A DNA stretch of 64,000 nt from Acidobacterium sp. S8 (lineage in GTDB: Bacteria > Acidobacteriota > Terriglobia > Terriglobales > Acidobacteriaceae), in assembly GCF_009765985.1 (NCBI RefSeq), contig NZ_LMUM01000037.1:70113-134112 (forward strand), in the 5' to 3' direction. The translations under genes were made by a program, and so were the position numbers. Shown one piece after another: positions 34,785-43,773 of this stretch; the first letter of the stretch is position 1, and the number at the start of each line of letters is the position of its first letter. A model generated the notes under the pieces. That model saw only the letters and a list, made by a program, of their open reading frames with translations, was not told the DNA's origin and searched no databases.

Positions 34785-36959
34785 ATGGCCAAAACAGCCG
34801 TCCGCGGCGCAGAGGAGAGAAAGACAAGTGCGGATTCCGGGCTCGACCCGGAGCGCCTTGTGGAGATGTACCGCCTGATGTACCTTTCGCGTCGCACCGA
34901 CGACCGCGAAATTCTGCTCAAGCGGCAGCAGAAAATTTTCTTCCAGATCTCCGGTGCCGGCCACGAAGCTCTGCTGGTTGCCGCTGGCTTGGCCATGAAA
35001 CCGGGCTACGACTGGTTCTTTCCTTATTATCGTGATCGCGCCCTCTGCCTCGCTCTGGGAAGTACCGCGGAGGAGTTGTTTTTGCAGGCTGTGGGAGCCG
35101 CCGCCGATCCCTCCAGCGGTGGACGCCAGATGCCTTCGCACTGGGGCAACAAAAAGCTGAATATCGTCTCCCAATCCTCCGCGACTGCAACCCAGGTCCT
35201 GCACGCTGTCGGCTGCGCCGAGGCCGGGCGCTATTTTTCCCGCCATCTTGAAGCCGCGGAAAAGCACGATGACGACTATCGCGCATTCAAAGATGTGACC
35301 TTCCACGGGGACGAAGTCGTCTACACCTCGCTAGGCGAAGGCTCGACCAGCCAGGGAGAATTCTGGGAAGCTTTGAATACCGCCTCAAACCAGAAACTTC
35401 CCGTTCTTTTTGTTGTTGAAGACAACGGGTATGCCATCTCGACTCCGGTAGAAGTAAACACGCCGGGCGGCAATATCTCGAAGCTGGTAGCTAATTTTCC
35501 AAACTTCTACTTTGCCGAAGTCGATGGCACCGATCCCATCGAAAGTTCTCGCGTTTTTGAGGAAGCCGTCGCCTATTGCCGCACCGGCAACGGTCCGGCA
35601 TTTGTACACGGCCATGTCATTCGCCCATATTCCCATTCGCTTTCCGACGATGATCGTCTGTACCGGCCAAAAAGCGAGCTCGACGCCGATTCGCTGCGCG
35701 ATCCGCTGCAGAAAATGCAGATGTTTCTTCTGCGCGAAGGCATTCTGGACGCCGACGCCATCAATAGCCTGGAAAAGCAGGTAGATGAAGAGGTCCGTCA
35801 GGCAGCTGAACGGGCTCTACGCTCTCCGTTTCCTGAACCGGCGAGCATCCCGCTTCATGTCTATTCCGAAGATTACGACCCCACTCGCCCGGAACTGCAA
35901 ACCAGCCCTGCTCAAACCGCAGATGCGCAGGAACGCACGATGGCCGACCTCATCAACGCCTGCCTGAAAGACGAGATGCGCCACGATCCGCGCATCGTCG
36001 TCTATGGCGAAGACGTTGCCGATAGCAGTCGCGAAGAATATCTCCGGGAAGGTTTGGTCAAGGGCAAAGGCGGAGTCTTCAAATTGACTGCCGGATTGCA
36101 GACCGAGTTCGGCAGCGACCGCGTCTTCAATTCACCGCTGGCGGAAGCAAACATTGTTGGCCGCGCCGTCGGCTATGGCGTGCGAGGCATGAAGCCGGTC
36201 GTGGAAATTCAGTTCTTCGACTACATCTGGCCATCGATACATCAATTCCGCAATGAGCTGAGCCTTATGCGCTGGCGCTCCAACGGAACCTATTCAGCGC
36301 CCGCGGTCATCCGTGTCCCCGTGGGGGGGTATCTGACCGGAGGTTCTATCTACCACTCTCAGAGCGGCGAAAGCATATTCACGCATACGCCGGGTGTGCG
36401 CGTTGTTTTCCCATCGAATGCGCTCGACGCCAACGGTCTGCTGCGCACGGCCATCCGCTGCGACGACCCCGTTCTTTTCCTGGAGCACAAACGTCTTTAC
36501 CGCGAAACTTATGGCCGCGCCGTCTACCCGGGTCCGGATTACATGATCCCCTTCGGCAAGGCCAAAACGGTTCGCGAAGGCAAAGACCTCACCATCGTGA
36601 CTTATGGAGCCGTCGTGCCTCGCGCTCTGCAAGCCGCGCAAAAAGCGCAGCGCGAGAACGGCATAGAAGTGGAGATTCTCGATCTTCGCACCCTCAGCCC
36701 CTACGACTGGGAAGCGATTGCCGAGTCGGTAAAAAAGACCAGCCGCGTCATCGTAGCCCACGAAGATATGCTGAGCTGGGGTTATGGAGCCGAAATCGCT
36801 GCACGCATCGCCGATGAGCTGTTCGAATATCTCGACGCACCAGTAAAGCGCGTAGCTGCTATGGATACCTTCGTGGCCTACCAGCCGCAGCTCGAGGACG
36901 TCATCCTGCCACAGCCCGAGCATATTTATAGAGCGATCGCAGAACTGGCAAAGTACTGA
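34785..36959 (+). CDS. Fused E1 alpha-beta of branched-chain 2-oxoacid dehydrogenase
   Basis: A 724-residue thiamine-diphosphate enzyme that decarboxylates branched-chain (or related) 2-oxoacids and passes the acyl group to E2. Residues about 1-350 are the alpha part ([21 protein letters not shown], then the TPP/Mg motif [15 protein letters not shown]...[10 protein letters not shown]) and about 385-724 the beta part ([30 protein letters not shown]). In most bacteria these are two genes; the fusion occurs in several acidobacteria and Bacteroidetes. The ATG at 34785 is the first that fits the alpha subunit; the frame opens at 34698. No E2, E3 or lipoylation gene is adjacent. Confidence 0.93.
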   Translation: MAKTAVRGAEERKTSADSGLDPERLVEMYRLMYLSRRTDDREILLKRQQKIFFQISGAGHEALLVAAGLAMKPGYDWFFPYYRDRALCLALGSTAEELFLQAVGAAADPSSGGRQMPSHWGNKKLNIVSQSSATATQVLHAVGCAEAGRYFSRHLEAAEKHDDDYRAFKDVTFHGDEVVYTSLGEGSTSQGEFWEALNTASNQKLPVLFVVEDNGYAISTPVEVNTPGGNISKLVANFPNFYFAEVDGTDPIESSRVFEEAVAYCRTGNGPAFVHGHVIRPYSHSLSDDDRLYRPKSELDADSLRDPLQKMQMFLLREGILDADAINSLEKQVDEEVRQAAERALRSPFPEPASIPLHVYSEDYDPTRPELQTSPAQTADAQERTMADLINACLKDEMRHDPRIVVYGEDVADSSREEYLREGLVKGKGGVFKLTAGLQTEFGSDRVFNSPLAEANIVGRAVGYGVRGMKPVVEIQFFDYIWPSIHQFRNELSLMRWRSNGTYSAPAVIRVPVGGYLTGGSIYHSQSGESIFTHTPGVRVVFPSNALDANGLLRTAIRCDDPVLFLEHKRLYRETYGRAVYPGPDYMIPFGKAKTVREGKDLTIVTYGAVVPRALQAAQKAQRENGIEVEILDLRTLSPYDWEAIAESVKKTSRVIVAHEDMLSWGYGAEIAARIADELFEYLDAPVKRVAAMDTFVAYQPQLEDVILPQPEHIYRAIAELAKY

Positions 36960-36972
36960 ATAAGCAAGACTT

Positions 36973-36996
36973 CGAGAGCAGCTTTCGCTGCTCTCG
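36973..36996. terminator. Hairpin after the E1 gene
   Basis: CGAGAGCAGC (36973-36982) pairs with GCTGCTCTCG (36987-36996) around a TTTC loop, 14 bases after the stop. It is a strong stem without a T-run. Confidence 0.55.
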
Positions 36997-37006
36997 TGCG
37001 AACCAA

Positions 37007-37042
37007 TTGCAAAATTTCCTCCATGCAACTAAATTATTAGTT
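37007..37042 (+). promoter_or_regulatory. Promoter and BlaI-type operator of the blaI-M56 operon
   Basis: AACTAA (37027-37032), four bases, then TTAGTT (37037-37042) form a perfect inverted repeat. TTGCAA (37007-37012) with TAAATT (37030-37035) at 17-base spacing makes a plausible -35/-10 pair, with the operator sitting over the -10. The same palindrome recurs before the htrA-like gene at 38941. This arrangement fits BlaI/MecI autorepression. Confidence 0.6.
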
Positions 37043-37088
37043 ACTTTTTAAAAGCTGCTGCGTCAAAAAGAGTGCCGGAGAGATAAAA

Positions 37089-37472
37089 GTGCCCCGAAAG
37101 CCATCAGAAACGCTCACAGCGGCCGAATTGCGCATCATGAATGTGCTCTGGCAGAAAGGCTCGGGCACCGTTCAGCAAATTCTCGATTCGTTTACAGAAA
37201 AACCAGCATTAGCCTATAACTCCGTTTTGACTACCATCCGGGTGTTGGAAAAGAAGGGCTATGTGCAACATTCTAAAGACGGACGCGCTCATATATACGA
37301 AGTGCTCGTCGAGCAAAAGGAAGCGACCCGGTCGGAAATTCGCCATCTTGTAAGCCGTTTTTTTAGCAATTCTCATGAAGATCTGGTGCTGAATCTCCTG
37401 GAAGATCGAGGAGTTTCATCCGAAGAGTTAGCGCGTCTTCGCCAGATGCTGGATCGGAGCAGCGAAAAATGA
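37089..37472 (+). CDS. BlaI/MecI-family repressor
   Basis: A 127-residue winged-helix repressor (LTAAELRIMNVLWQKGSGTVQQIL, then AYNSVLTTIRVLEKKGYVQHSKDGRAH) with the C-terminal dimerisation helices of the BlaI family (DLVLNLLEDRGVSSEELARLRQML). Proteins of this family are cleaved after signalling by a partner M56 membrane protease, which is the next gene and overlaps by four bases. The GTG start has a GGAGAG ribosome site. The matching palindromes before its own operon and before the htrA-like gene point to its targets. Confidence 0.93.
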   Translation: MPRKPSETLTAAELRIMNVLWQKGSGTVQQILDSFTEKPALAYNSVLTTIRVLEKKGYVQHSKDGRAHIYEVLVEQKEATRSEIRHLVSRFFSNSHEDLVLNLLEDRGVSSEELARLRQMLDRSSEK

Positions 37473-38923
37473 GCTGGGTTTTGCTGCAAAAAGCACTTCA
37501 AATGGCGCATATTTCGGTCGAAAGAGTAGCAAATTCGCTGCCTGAAGGCTTGCTGATCGCGTTCCTCGCGTGGCTGTTGTTACGAGTGGTCGGTCGTCAG
37601 AACGCCGGGACCCGTTTTGCTGTCTGGATTACGGCCTTATTTGCCGTGATAAGTCTGCCTTTTTGGAGCGCTTTCAGCTCGATATTAGCGCAAAAAAGGG
37701 CATTTATCGCGCCAATTAGCGCACATTCGCACGCCGCCATTCCGCTTTTCTGGATACTGCCGATTTCGATCTTCTGGATGATCGGAAGTGGCCTGGCGAT
37801 GGCAAGGCTGATTGCCGGCTTGTGGCAGGTACGAGTTATTCGGAAAAGCAGCAAAGTCGTCGATCCGGCGCTGCTGGACAGCAGCCTGCAAAAAGCGCTT
37901 CAAGAATCCGACAGGCCAGTCATCATTGGCGAATCGACCGAGGTTCGGGTGCCGACGGCTATCGGTTTCTTCAAGCCGATGATCGTCTTTCCTTCGTGGA
38001 CACTCCGCGAACTTTCTCCCGATGAGCTGAGAATTATTTTGATCCACGAGCTGGCACATGTGCGCCGCCGCGATGACTGGACGAACCTGCTGCAGAAATT
38101 GGTGCGTGCGGTCTTCTTCTTCCATCCCGCTGTCTGGTGGATCGACTCTCGACTCACTCTGGAGCGCGAGATGGCCTGCGACGATGCTGTATTGGCAAAG
38201 ACCGGCAATCCCCGCGCTTATGCCAGCTGCCTGGTAGATCTGCTCGAAAAGAATTGCGCCCAGCGCGGATGGGCGATGGCACAGGCGGCTGTGCACCGGG
38301 CACATGAAGCTTCGTTGAGAATCGCCCGGATTCTGGATTCACGCCGCATTGGAACCACACGGGTTGCGAAGCTTGTGCCGGGAATGGCGGCCATTTTCTC
38401 TCTGGGCTGCGTTGGGCTTCTGCTGTGGACTCCCAAACTGGTTGTTTTCCAGCCGGTGGGCATTACGGCAACGGTGAACAATACCGATCTATCGACTATT
38501 CCAGCAGATCGCCTGCCGGCACCCAAAGTGGTCCCGGCTTCGTTTCGCGTGAGCTCGCCTGTCAGCCAGGTTCCAATGGCAAAGAAACCGAGTCACCATA
38601 ATCGACGCGCTGCTGTGAATCCAGCCACGGTAAAGGCGAACAGCTCTCCGCGAGAATTGAAGCCTTCAGTCATCCTGGCAAGCGCGATTCAGAAGCATAA
38701 ACAGATGGCTCCAACGCTGCTCTTTGTCCAAACCGTGGAGTTTGAGATGCAACCTGGAGTCTATGCAGAATTCCAGAGTGCATCACTGCAACCAAGGATG
38801 ACGCAAGCTAGCCAGACGCAGATGGAGATGTCTCGAAGATCAGAAACAGGCTGGCAAATTCAGGTGTGGCATGTTGTGCTGATGGCCCCGGCACAGGCCC
38901 AAATCATGGGGAAAACAATCTAA
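37469..38923 (+). CDS. M56-family (BlaR1-like) membrane metalloprotease
   Basis: A 484-residue protein with about four membrane helices and a cytoplasm-facing zinc protease site HELAHVRRRDDW (His193, Glu194, His197) after the third; the next conserved block is EREMACDDAVLAKTGNPRAYASCL. It should cleave or inactivate the BlaI repressor encoded just before it (ATGA overlap). The part after the last helix (about residues 325-484) is a Pro/Ser-rich extracytoplasmic tail with no penicillin-binding domain, so unlike BlaR1 it is not a beta-lactam sensor. The signal it detects is unknown. Confidence 0.9.
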   Translation: MSWVLLQKALQMAHISVERVANSLPEGLLIAFLAWLLLRVVGRQNAGTRFAVWITALFAVISLPFWSAFSSILAQKRAFIAPISAHSHAAIPLFWILPISIFWMIGSGLAMARLIAGLWQVRVIRKSSKVVDPALLDSSLQKALQESDRPVIIGESTEVRVPTAIGFFKPMIVFPSWTLRELSPDELRIILIHELAHVRRRDDWTNLLQKLVRAVFFFHPAVWWIDSRLTLEREMACDDAVLAKTGNPRAYASCLVDLLEKNCAQRGWAMAQAAVHRAHEASLRIARILDSRRIGTTRVAKLVPGMAAIFSLGCVGLLLWTPKLVVFQPVGITATVNNTDLSTIPADRLPAPKVVPASFRVSSPVSQVPMAKKPSHHNRRAAVNPATVKANSSPRELKPSVILASAIQKHKQMAPTLLFVQTVEFEMQPGVYAEFQSASLQPRMTQASQTQMEMSRRSETGWQIQVWHVVLMAPAQAQIMGKTI

Positions 38924-38940
38924 AAAATTTTGACTTTAAC

Positions 38941-38956
38941 AACTAATTATTTAGTT
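38941..38956. promoter_or_regulatory. Second BlaI-type operator, before the htrA-like gene
   Basis: AACTAA (38941-38946), four bases, then TTAGTT (38951-38956) repeats exactly the arms and spacing seen before blaI. TTGACT at 38930-38935 could serve as -35. The site lies 18 bases before the protease start, between the M56 gene and the protease gene. Confidence 0.65.
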
Positions 38957-38974
38957 AGAAAGAGGGAGTAAGAA

Positions 38975-40525
38975 ATGAATCGAGCAAGACTGAAATCCAT
39001 ACTTACGCGGCGCCTCGTTGTGCCGGTCATCGCTGCTACGGCTGTTGTATCCTTTGGCGCGTACGAGGTGTCCCGGACAGCATCCGCGGCCACCGGCTGG
39101 CCCGCGCCGGCTCCTGCCGCCGCGCCGCTTGATGACAGCAGCATCGGAGCGCTGGCCTCGCTGGATCAGGCGATGGAAACGCTCACGGCGCGCGTCCGGC
39201 CCGCAGTCGTCAATGTCACCGTCACGGCAAAGGTAGGACCGCAAGACGCAGACGACGATCAGCAGGATCAAAAGCAACAGCAAATGCAGCAGTTCTTCGG
39301 TCAGGGCTCGCCCTTTGGACAATTCTTCAATATGCCCAATCAGCCTCAGGGGCCGAGCATTGAGCATGGAGAAGGCAGCGGAGTCGTCATCGCGCCGAAT
39401 GGCTACATCGTAACCAACAACCACGTCATTCAGGGAGCAACCGACATCCGCGTCACGATGACCGATCGCAGGATCTATCCCGCGAAACTTGTCGGCGCCG
39501 ATCCTCTGACCGATCTCGCAGTGATCAAGATCGATGCGAGCAACCTGCCCAGCGTGCCGTGGGGCGACTCGTCGAAGCTGCAGCCCGGCCAGACCGTGCT
39601 CGCCTTCGGCAATCCCTATGGACTCACGTTTACCGTAACGCGCGGGATTGTCAGCGCTCTCAATCGCCCGAATCCTTCTGCATCGGACCGTCGGAAGCCG
39701 GGCGGGTTCATCCAGACGGACGCGGCGATCAATCCGGGCAACTCGGGTGGCGCGCTGGTTAACTCTCACGGAGAGCTGATCGGCATCAATACCTTTCTCA
39801 TCTCGCCTTCAGGCACCTTCTCGGGAATGGGCTTTGCTATCCCGACGCAGATTGTTCAGCCTACTGTGGAAAAGCTGATGAAGTACGGCAAGGTGGAGCA
39901 CGGCTTCATGGGCATCTCGATTTCGGACGTCACTCCCGACAATGCGAAGTTCTTCAACCTGAAGAATGCCAGCGGTGCGTTGGTGAGCGATGTAACGGCA
40001 GACTCGCCAGCAGCGAAAGCTGGGCTCAAGACGGGCGATGTGATTACGACGCTCGACGGCAAACCGGTAAGCGATGCCGGAGAGCTGCAGATGGTGACGG
40101 GACAGAAACAGCCCGGCGACACGATTCAGCTCGGTGTGATTCGTGACGGCAAGAGCATGGATGTTTCCGTCACGCTGGAATCGATGAACAAAGCGCAGAC
40201 GAAGGAAGCCGCTACTCCGGGACAGGGCAAGGCAAAATGGGGCGTGAGTGTCGGCGACATTAATCCTTCGGTCCGGCAACAGTTGCAACTGCCTTCGAAC
40301 GTAACTGGAGCTGTTATCCAGGACGTGAAATCCGGAAGCCCTGCGGACAATGCCGGGCTGCAACCGGGAGACGTTATTCAGCAGGTGAACCGCAAGCCCG
40401 TGCATTCGGCGAGCGAAGCTGCCGATGCCATGTCGAGCGTGCCAGTGGGTGAAAATGCGTTGATTCTGGTGTGGTCGAATGGAGGCAGCACTTATCGCGT
40501 GTTGCATCCAGCCGAAGCGCAGTAA
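38975..40525 (+). CDS. Do-family serine protease (DegQ/HtrA type)
   Basis: A 516-residue envelope protease/chaperone anchored or exported by an N-terminal hydrophobic segment (residues about 14-32). The catalytic triad is visible: His150 in TNNHVIQG, Asp180 in LTDLAVIKI and Ser257 in NPGNSGGAL. Two PDZ domains follow (about 300-385, MGISISDVTPDNAKFFNL; and 405-510, GAVIQDVKSGSPADNAGLQPGD). A Gln/Gly/Phe-rich linker (about 90-120) precedes the protease domain, as in DegP-type LA loops. It degrades misfolded periplasmic proteins. It is probably controlled by the BlaI pair immediately upstream. Confidence 0.95.
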   Translation: MNRARLKSILTRRLVVPVIAATAVVSFGAYEVSRTASAATGWPAPAPAAAPLDDSSIGALASLDQAMETLTARVRPAVVNVTVTAKVGPQDADDDQQDQKQQQMQQFFGQGSPFGQFFNMPNQPQGPSIEHGEGSGVVIAPNGYIVTNNHVIQGATDIRVTMTDRRIYPAKLVGADPLTDLAVIKIDASNLPSVPWGDSSKLQPGQTVLAFGNPYGLTFTVTRGIVSALNRPNPSASDRRKPGGFIQTDAAINPGNSGGALVNSHGELIGINTFLISPSGTFSGMGFAIPTQIVQPTVEKLMKYGKVEHGFMGISISDVTPDNAKFFNLKNASGALVSDVTADSPAAKAGLKTGDVITTLDGKPVSDAGELQMVTGQKQPGDTIQLGVIRDGKSMDVSVTLESMNKAQTKEAATPGQGKAKWGVSVGDINPSVRQQLQLPSNVTGAVIQDVKSGSPADNAGLQPGDVIQQVNRKPVHSASEAADAMSSVPVGENALILVWSNGGSTYRVLHPAEAQ

Positions 40526-40547
40526 CGTTAAGAACCAAAGCACAAAA

Positions 40548-40624
40548 GTCGTCATTCTGAGCCGGAGGCGAAGAATCCCCAACCAAGCTAGTTTGAGATT
40601 CTTCGCTGCGCTCAGAATGACGGC
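40548..40624. repeat. Palindromic dispersed repeat, copy 2
   Basis: The left end (GTCGTCATTCTGAGC) is the near-perfect inverse of the right end (GCTCAGAATGACGGC), and GAAGAATC / GATTCTTCG repeat inside. The whole would fold into a long stem. The inner half resembles the element at 18518-18568. It looks like a REP-type intergenic repeat lying after the htrA-like gene. Confidence 0.6.
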
Positions 40625-40671
40625 TCTATTTTCCTGGCTAACAGTTACAGAACATTCGGTAAGGAACGGAT

Positions 40672-40720
40672 AGGGTAGCTCTTAAAAGAACTACCCTCCT
40701 TTCGGCCGTCAGAATGACGG
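40672..40720 (+). terminator. Tandem hairpins after the htrA-like gene
   Basis: AGGGTAG (40672-40678) pairs with CTACCCT (40691-40697), and CCGTCA (40706-40711) with TGACGG (40715-40720), the latter followed by GCTTTTTA. The second hairpin with its T-run is the likelier terminator for the protease gene ahead of the convergent glycosidase. Confidence 0.55.
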
Positions 40721-40725
40721 GCTTT

Positions 40726-42933
40726 TTACTGAATATGAATATTCGCCTGCAGTTTTATTTCTGCCGAGGATTCGCCGATCATGACCTCGACTGGCTCTTT
40801 CTCAAGCACCATCTGTTTCTGCTTTTCATCCCAATACCGCAGATCGTCTGCCTTCAAGGGAATCTGTACGGTTTTGGTTTCTCCGGGGTTAAGGCTCACT
40901 CGCTGAAAGCCTTTTAGTTCTTCGTTCGGCCGCTCCACTTTCGAGTGAGGATGTTTGATGTAAAGCTCGGCGACGGCGTCTCCGGCGCGATCGCCCGTAT
41001 TCTTCACGTCGACGCTTACGGTAACTGTGCTGTTCTTTGCCAGGTTGGGCGAGCTTGTCTTCAGGTTGGAATAGCTGAAGGTTGTGTAGCTCAAGCCATA
41101 GCCGAACGGGTAGAGCGGCTTGCCTTTGAAATACATGTATGTGCGGCCATGGCGGATGTTGTAATCCATCATCGGCGGCAGCTGATCGAGTGATTGCGGC
41201 CAGGTTGTGGTCAGATGGCCGCCGGGGTTGTAATCGCCAAAGAGCACCTGTGCGATGGCGGTTCCTTCATCCTGCGATGCATGCGTCATATGCAGGATGG
41301 CCGGCACATGTTCCTGCGTCCAGTTGATGGCGTAGGGAAAGCTCGATACCAGGACGACGATCGTCTTCGGATTCACCGAGTACACCTGTTTGATAAGCTG
41401 CTCCTGCTCGCCGAGCGAGATGCTGTCACGATCGCGGCCTTCGCGTCCGTCGCCGGCAGCAGAGCAGGGAAGCGTTGAGCCGTCATGGTGCACGTTGTCC
41501 CAGTCATGCGCCATATCAGGCCCGCAGGTTGGATCGTTGCCGACAACTACGACGGCGGCATCGGATTCGCGCGCAGCTTTTACTGCCTCATTACCAAGCT
41601 CACTCGCGGCATAGTGGACGGCGACGCCGGAGCCGACTGCTTCCTTGATTCCAGCAAGCGGTGTTACGGCGTATGGAGGCTTGCCGCCATACCAATCCCA
41701 GTGAACAGAATCGGCAAGCGGACCAATGACGGCGATGGACTTGATGGATTTGCTGAGCGGGAGAAGATTCTGTTCGTTCTTCAGCAGAACTACGGACTCC
41801 AAAGCCATCTTCTTTGAAACGGATTTGTCGGCATCGGTGTTCCAGGGCTCGGGCGAATCTTTCACCGTGGAGTAGGGGACCATCTCCGGCGGATCGAGCA
41901 GCCCGAGACGGATGGTGATGCGGAACTTCGGTCGCAGCAGGTCATCCAGTTCTTTCTCTGTGATGGAGCCGTCCTTCAGCGCGGCTTTCGTCTCGTCTTT
42001 GTAGGTATCGAGGAACTGGTTGATTCCGGCTTTGAGGCAGGCGACCACTGCTTCTTTTTGCGAAGGGAAGAGATGGCGCTGGGTCACAAGATCTGTCACT
42101 GCGCCGCCATCACTGGAAAGAATATCGACGCCCCATTGCTTCACCAGAATGCTCTTCAGGATGGGGTTGATGGCCATGGTCGTGCCATTCCATGCGTTGT
42201 AGGAGGCCATGACCGCCTTTGCGTCGGCGTCGAGAAACGCCATGCGAAAGGGAACTGAATAGTATTCCCAGAAAAGGCGCTCATCGAAGTCGGACGAGGT
42301 GTGCGTGCGGCCTTCCTCGTTGCTGTTAGCAAGGAAGTGCTTGAGCAAGGCGGCGGCCTGCCAATACTTAGGATCGTTGCCTTGCAGTCCGTGCACGAAG
42401 GAGACGGCCATGGTTCCGTTGAAGAAAGGATCCTCGCCGTAGACCTCTTCACTGCGGCCCCAGCGTGGATCGCGCGCGAGATCGGACTGCGGCCCCCAGA
42501 GCATGAGAATCTGGCGGTCATATTTTGTTGTTTGCGAAATGAACCGGGCCTCGTGTCCTTCGACCGCTGCTGCCTGTTGCACAAGCGCCGGGTCCCATGT
42601 TTCTCCCATGCCGGGAGGCTGAGGGAACTGCGTCGTTGGGATCGGGGGGCGATTCGCTTTTCCGCCGCCACGCTGGACGACTCCATGAATGCCTTCGGAA
42701 CCGCCGTAGCTCGGTATCCCCAAGCGCAGCACGGCGGTGGGCACACCGAGGCAGTCGATCTTTTCTTCCGTTGTCATCAGCGAGAGGATGCTGTCGATGC
42801 GTTTTTCCATCGGCAGCTTCGGATCCTGAAACGGGTATTTGTACTGCTGAGAGTGTAAGGGTGGAATGCAGGCGACGGCCATCGATAGCAGCGTCAACCG
42901 GCCAAGAAGGCCAGCACCGAAATTTTTCCTCAT
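40726..42933 (-). CDS. Exported GH3 beta-glycosidase
   Basis: A 735-residue glycoside hydrolase family 3 enzyme with a signal peptide (LLGRLTLLSMAVACIPPLHS). It has the first TIM barrel with nucleophile region VDILSSDGGAVTDLV, the substrate block LLKHFLANSNEEGR, the second alpha/beta sandwich (AVVVVGNDPTCGPD) and a C-terminal fibronectin-III-like domain (YPFGYGLSYTTFSYSNLK). It probably releases glucose, xylose or another sugar from plant-derived oligosaccharides in the periplasm. A LacI-type operator lies just upstream. The exact sugar specificity cannot be read. Confidence 0.93.
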   Translation of the reverse strand: MRKNFGAGLLGRLTLLSMAVACIPPLHSQQYKYPFQDPKLPMEKRIDSILSLMTTEEKIDCLGVPTAVLRLGIPSYGGSEGIHGVVQRGGGKANRPPIPTTQFPQPPGMGETWDPALVQQAAAVEGHEARFISQTTKYDRQILMLWGPQSDLARDPRWGRSEEVYGEDPFFNGTMAVSFVHGLQGNDPKYWQAAALLKHFLANSNEEGRTHTSSDFDERLFWEYYSVPFRMAFLDADAKAVMASYNAWNGTTMAINPILKSILVKQWGVDILSSDGGAVTDLVTQRHLFPSQKEAVVACLKAGINQFLDTYKDETKAALKDGSITEKELDDLLRPKFRITIRLGLLDPPEMVPYSTVKDSPEPWNTDADKSVSKKMALESVVLLKNEQNLLPLSKSIKSIAVIGPLADSVHWDWYGGKPPYAVTPLAGIKEAVGSGVAVHYAASELGNEAVKAARESDAAVVVVGNDPTCGPDMAHDWDNVHHDGSTLPCSAAGDGREGRDRDSISLGEQEQLIKQVYSVNPKTIVVLVSSFPYAINWTQEHVPAILHMTHASQDEGTAIAQVLFGDYNPGGHLTTTWPQSLDQLPPMMDYNIRHGRTYMYFKGKPLYPFGYGLSYTTFSYSNLKTSSPNLAKNSTVTVSVDVKNTGDRAGDAVAELYIKHPHSKVERPNEELKGFQRVSLNPGETKTVQIPLKADDLRYWDEKQKQMVLEKEPVEVMIGESSAEIKLQANIHIQ

Positions 42934-42967
42934 GCAGAGTTCTCCAGGCAGCTCGAATAAAGACCGA

Positions 42968-42986
42968 TTAATCGATTTAGTAAATC
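42968..42986. promoter_or_regulatory. LacI-type operator before the GH3 gene
   Basis: TTAATCGATTTA (42968-42979) has the palindromic AATCGATT core with a central CG that many LacI-family regulators bind, and it overlaps a second perfect palindrome GATTTAGTAAATC (42974-42986). The site is 35-53 bases upstream of the glycosidase ATG. Confidence 0.55.
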
Positions 42987-43085
42987 AACTTATGCCTTTG
43001 GAGTATGTTCTTGCAAGCGGTCCTGACTGCAGAGACAGGACATATGAGAGGAATCGCTTTGGGGATTCGGCAAGATTGGAAGTCA

Positions 43086-43114
43086 CGGAGTGAATGCTGC
43101 GTGCATCCACTCCG
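43086..43114 (-). terminator. Hairpin after ssb
   Basis: CGGAGTG (43086-43092) pairs with CACTCCG (43108-43114), with ATGC/GCAT extending it inside. It lies 16 bases past the ssb stop and has no strong T-run. Confidence 0.5.
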
Positions 43115-43129
43115 ATGATTGCCGGGAAT

Positions 43130-43594
43130 TTAGAAGGGGATATCGTCGTCGGTGATTTCGGCTGACTGGCCGTAATCTTCGGCGGGTGCTGAGGAGCGCT
43201 GATCGAAGGAGGCCGTACTGCCGGAGCGGGTATAGCTGCCGCCACCTTCGCCCTCGCCGCGTCCGCTGAGCAGGGAGATATCGTTGACCACAATCTCGGT
43301 CTTATAACGCTTCTGGCCGCTGGTCTTGTCATCCCAGGAGCTTGTGCGCAGGCTGCCTTCCACGTAAAGCTTCGAACCCTTTTTGACATAGTCGCGGATG
43401 ATCTCGGCAACTTTTCCGAAGGCCACAAGGTTGTGCCACTCGGTCTTATCCGTCCAGTTGCCGGCCGGATCTTTCGCGCGTTCCGTGGTTGCGATGGAAA
43501 AATTTCCTACCATGGTGCCGCCCGGGGTCGCGCGCATCTCTGGATCTTTGCCTACGTTGCCGAGAAGAATGACTTTATTGACGCTCTTTGCCAT
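43130..43594 (-). CDS. ssb: Single-stranded DNA-binding protein
   Basis: A 154-residue SSB with an OB fold (MAKSVNKVILLGNVGKDPEMR, VGNFSIATTE, WHNLVAFGKVAEIIRDYVKKG, LYVEGSLRT), a Gly/Ser-rich flexible tail and the acidic C-terminal hexapeptide DDDIPF that recruits replication and repair partners. The ATG at 43594 is chosen because the OB fold begins there; the frame opens further upstream to 43648. It coats single-stranded DNA during replication, repair and recombination. It stands alone, not in the usual rpsF-rpsR operon. Confidence 0.95.
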   Translation of the reverse strand: MAKSVNKVILLGNVGKDPEMRATPGGTMVGNFSIATTERAKDPAGNWTDKTEWHNLVAFGKVAEIIRDYVKKGSKLYVEGSLRTSSWDDKTSGQKRYKTEIVVNDISLLSGRGEGEGGGSYTRSGSTASFDQRSSAPAEDYGQSAEITDDDIPF

Positions 43595-43723
43595 AAATGA
43601 AAAATACTCCATCACTGCGCGGATTGTGCTCCGCGGACGTTTCATCAACAGTTAATTCTGAAGGATAGCAGGAACCACGAAGAGGGGCCATAGTTCGCGG
43701 GTAGGCAGGAGGGGCATTTTCTT

Positions 43724-43748
43724 GCTATATATCGAAAAGATATATAGC
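43724..43748. promoter_or_regulatory. Perfect 10-bp-arm palindrome before the doxX-padR operon
   Basis: GCTATATATC (43724-43733) and GATATATAGC (43739-43748) flank a GAAAA spacer, ending 25 bases before the GTG start. It overlaps the expected promoter, and the operon encodes a PadR regulator, so an autoregulatory operator is likely. Confidence 0.6.
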
Positions 43749-43773
43749 ATTTCGATGTAGCAGGAGATGAGCC

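Noticed and set aside
34397-34996. 199-residue minus-strand frame between hppA and the E1 gene
   Set aside because: It overlaps the start of the E1 gene and has no recognisable motif or signal; composition is erratic.
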